Origin: Chloroflexales bacterium
GTDB lineage: Bacteria > Chloroflexota > Chloroflexia > Chloroflexales > Chloroflexaceae
DNA length: 6,555 nt
Assembly (NCBI GenBank): GCA_013336035.1
Contig: JAAXUL010000456.1
Span: 1-6,555, forward strand
Direction of reading: 5' to 3'
Below are positions 4,854-6,555 of the stretch, in pieces. The first letter of the stretch is position 1. Every line of letters starts with the position of its first letter. A model generated the notes under the pieces. The model was not told the DNA's origin, ran no database searches, and was given only the letters and a program-made list of their open reading frames with translations. The position numbers and the translations under genes are program-made.

Positions 4854-6479
4854 TTGGCGGAGCTCCAGCTGACACTCCTCGGTGGGCTTCGCCTCGCCTA
4901 TGGCGACGACCCACTGGCCGACCTCTCGTCCGCCAAGGCCCGTGCCCTGCTCTGCTACCTGGCCGTGACCGGCCGCCCGCACTCGCGCCAGGCTCTCGCT
5001 GGGCTGCTCTGGGGCGAGCTGCTCGAGGAGGATGCGCGCCGCAACCTGCGTGTCGTCCTGATGCGCCTGCGCGAGCGGCTGGCGCCGCACCTCAGCGTCA
5101 CCCGCGAGACGATCGCCTTCGATCGCGCCAGCCCGTACCGGCTCGATACCGAGCAGTTCCAGCGGGCGCTGCACGCCGCACAGGGCGCGGCCGACCCCGC
5201 GCCGCTGCAGCGGGCCGTGGAGCTCTATCAGGGCGAGTTTCTCGAGGACTTCCACCTGCGCGACGCGCCCTTCTTCGATGAGTGGGTCGTGGCGACGCGC
5301 GAGCGGCTGCGCCAGCAGGTGCTCGACACGCTGCAGCGCCTGGTGGTGTATCACACTGACCGCGCCGAGCATGGACGGGGCCTGGCCTATGCCCGCCGCC
5401 TGCTGGCCTTCGACCCCTGGCGCGAGGAGGCCCACCGCCAGCTGATGCTACTGCTGGCCCTCGCCGGACAGCGTAGCGCGGCCCTGGCCCAGTTCGAGAT
5501 CTGCCGCCGCGTGCTGGCTGAGCAGTTCGAGGTTGAGCCCGCCCCGGAGACAGTGGCGCTCTATCGGCGCATCGGCGTGGAGAGCCTGGCCACCGCTTCG
5601 GCGCCTGCAGCGCAGCCAGCAGCCCCGCCGCCCGCTGCCGAGCTGCCGCCCTTCCTGGCCGGCCCACCGGTGCTCCATCCGCGCCACTTCTTCGGCCGCG
5701 AGCGCGAGCTGGGCCGCATCTTCGGCCTGCTGCGCCGCGCCCCGCTGCAAAATGCCGCTATCGTGGGCCGTCGGCGCGCCGGCAAGACCTCGCTGCTGCA
5801 CCACCTGCGCACAATCTGCACGGCGCCCTCCTCGCAGCTGCGTCCCGGCCAGCGGACCGACTGGCTGCCCGAGCCGGGGCGCTACCGCTGGGCCTTCATC
5901 GACTTCCAGAATCCGCGGCTGGGCACACGCGCCGGGCTGCTGCGCTCGCTGCTCGGCCAGCTGGGCCTGCCACAGCCCACGCCTTGCGACCTGGACGGCT
6001 TCATGGAGGCAGTCGACGGCGGCCTCCATGGGCCAACCGTGATCCTGCTCGACGAGATCGAGGTGGCGCTCCAGCGCTACCACGAGCTTGACGACGGCTT
6101 CTGGGAGGGCATGCGCTCGCTGGCGACGAGCCAGACCGCGGGTCAGCTGGCTTTTGTGCTGGCGTCGAGCGCCGCGCCGGAGACCCTGGCCGCGCGAGGC
6201 GGTCTCAGCTCGCCATTCTTCAATATCTTCGGCTACACCACCACCCTCGGCCCGCTCAGCGAGCCCGAGGCTCGCGCGCTGGTGGCGTGCGCGCCAATCG
6301 TCTTCGCTGATGTCGACATCGAGTGGATCCTGGCCCGCAGCGAGAGCTGGCCGCTGCTGCTGCAGATCCTCTGTCGCGAGCGGCTGGCCGCGCTGGAGGC
6401 TGGCGAGACCGGCGAAGAGTGGCGCGCCGAGGGGCTGCGCCAGCTCTCGCCTTTCCGCCACCTGCTGGAGGCGCCGTGA
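4854..6479 (+). CDS. SARP-like regulator: winged helix, BTAD and STAND-type ATPase
   Basis: A 541-residue predicted transcription regulator. Residues 1-96 fit the OmpR-type winged-helix DNA-binding domain of SARP proteins (LQLTLLGGLRL at 4-14, then SSAKARALLCYLA and the LLWGE...RRNLRVVLMRLRERL helices). Residues about 97-240 are a bacterial transcriptional activation domain (BTAD) of TPR-like helices (YRLDTEQFQRALHAA, YQGEFLEDF, FDPWREEAHRQLMLLLALAG). A proline/alanine linker (249-272) follows, then a P-loop ATPase module: FFGRERELGRIF (279-290), Walker A GRRRAGKT (305-312) and Walker B VILLDEIE (396-403). No C-terminal TPR or sensor domain is present, so it is shorter than the large STAND members (often about 900-1200 residues). 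The start is TTG with GGGAG eight bases upstream; an in-frame stop at 4839-4841 excludes a longer protein. It probably binds DNA cooperatively under nucleotide control. Its inducer is unknown. Confidence 0.9.
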   Translation: MAELQLTLLGGLRLAYGDDPLADLSSAKARALLCYLAVTGRPHSRQALAGLLWGELLEEDARRNLRVVLMRLRERLAPHLSVTRETIAFDRASPYRLDTEQFQRALHAAQGAADPAPLQRAVELYQGEFLEDFHLRDAPFFDEWVVATRERLRQQVLDTLQRLVVYHTDRAEHGRGLAYARRLLAFDPWREEAHRQLMLLLALAGQRSAALAQFEICRRVLAEQFEVEPAPETVALYRRIGVESLATASAPAAQPAAPPPAAELPPFLAGPPVLHPRHFFGRERELGRIFGLLRRAPLQNAAIVGRRRAGKTSLLHHLRTICTAPSSQLRPGQRTDWLPEPGRYRWAFIDFQNPRLGTRAGLLRSLLGQLGLPQPTPCDLDGFMEAVDGGLHGPTVILLDEIEVALQRYHELDDGFWEGMRSLATSQTAGQLAFVLASSAAPETLAARGGLSSPFFNIFGYTTTLGPLSEPEARALVACAPIVFADVDIEWILARSESWPLLLQILCRERLAALEAGETGEEWRAEGLRQLSPFRHLLEAP

Positions 6480-6555
6480 GCCAGCCTTCCCGCCCGCTGC
6501 CCGGCGACCCGCCGCAGCTGCACCTGCGCCTGCTTGTGGGCAGCCTCCAGCTGCT
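6476..6555 (+). CDS. Start of a translationally coupled gene, cut by the window edge
   Basis: A GTG at 6476-6478 overlaps the TGA stop of the regulator (GTGA), the classic arrangement for translational coupling. The frame stays open to the window end, giving about 26 residues (MSQPSRPLPGDPPQLHLRLL and on). The stretch LHLRLLVGSLQLL faintly recalls the first beta strands of SARP winged-helix domains (compare LQLTLLGGLRL in the upstream gene), so a second regulator is possible, but the fragment is too short to identify. Codon choice is GC-rich like the gene before it. The coupling suggests the two products are needed together, perhaps as partners. Confidence 0.55.
   Translation, partial: MSQPSRPLPGDPPQLHLRLLVGSLQL

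Noticed and set aside
4677..5435. Upstream extension of the 73-residue gene to a 326-residue minus-strand frame
   Set aside because: It lies opposite the well-supported SARP-ATPase gene; the added residues look like antisense of that gene, and a good start with its own ribosome binding site exists at 4676.
5448..6461. Minus-strand frame of 337 codons opposite the regulator
   Set aside because: It is a GC-rich shadow frame (many A, Q, R and G residues) with no recognisable domain, while the plus strand carries clear winged-helix, BTAD and Walker motifs.

Overview
The window looks like bacterial DNA, most plausibly from a Chloroflexota member of the Roseiflexus/Kouleothrix type. That is an inference from the GC-rich coding style, the SARP/BTAD regulator fused to a STAND-type ATPase domain, the alternative start codons (TTG, GTG) and the style of the IS110-type and pentapeptide-repeat proteins. 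No rRNA, tRNA or CRISPR array is visible.

The left part (1-2229) is accessory-looking and gene-poor. It holds a gene-free stretch, the C-terminal remnant of an IS110-family transposase (267-533), and a minus-strand membrane-anchored pentapeptide-repeat protein (539-1576) whose stop lies five bases from the end of the remnant. A 653-base gap with no recognisable gene follows (1577-2229). It carries two copies of a CGCGCG-centred palindrome 253 bases apart and a perfect 15-bp hairpin that probably closes the transcript arriving from the right.

The right part (2230-6555) is uniformly GC-rich and looks like one functional neighbourhood. Three minus-strand genes lie in tandem with short gaps. In transcription order they are a 73-residue small protein (4676-4455), a 254-residue protein with a single C-terminal membrane segment (4398-3634), and an astacin-like zinc metalloprotease with a C-terminal PPC domain (3558-2230). 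A strong intercistronic hairpin separates the last two. Divergent from them, behind a near-consensus promoter (4686-4715), is a 541-residue SARP-like transcription factor with winged-helix, BTAD and P-loop ATPase modules (4854-6479). Its stop overlaps the GTG start of another gene that runs off the window (GTGA overlap).

The likely reading is that the SARP/ATPase regulator and its coupled partner form one transcription unit, with the protease cluster as the divergent unit and possible target. That link is inferred from arrangement only. The least explained items are the two unrecognised proteins placed ahead of the protease, the protease's lack of an export signal, and the repeated palindromes in the gap.
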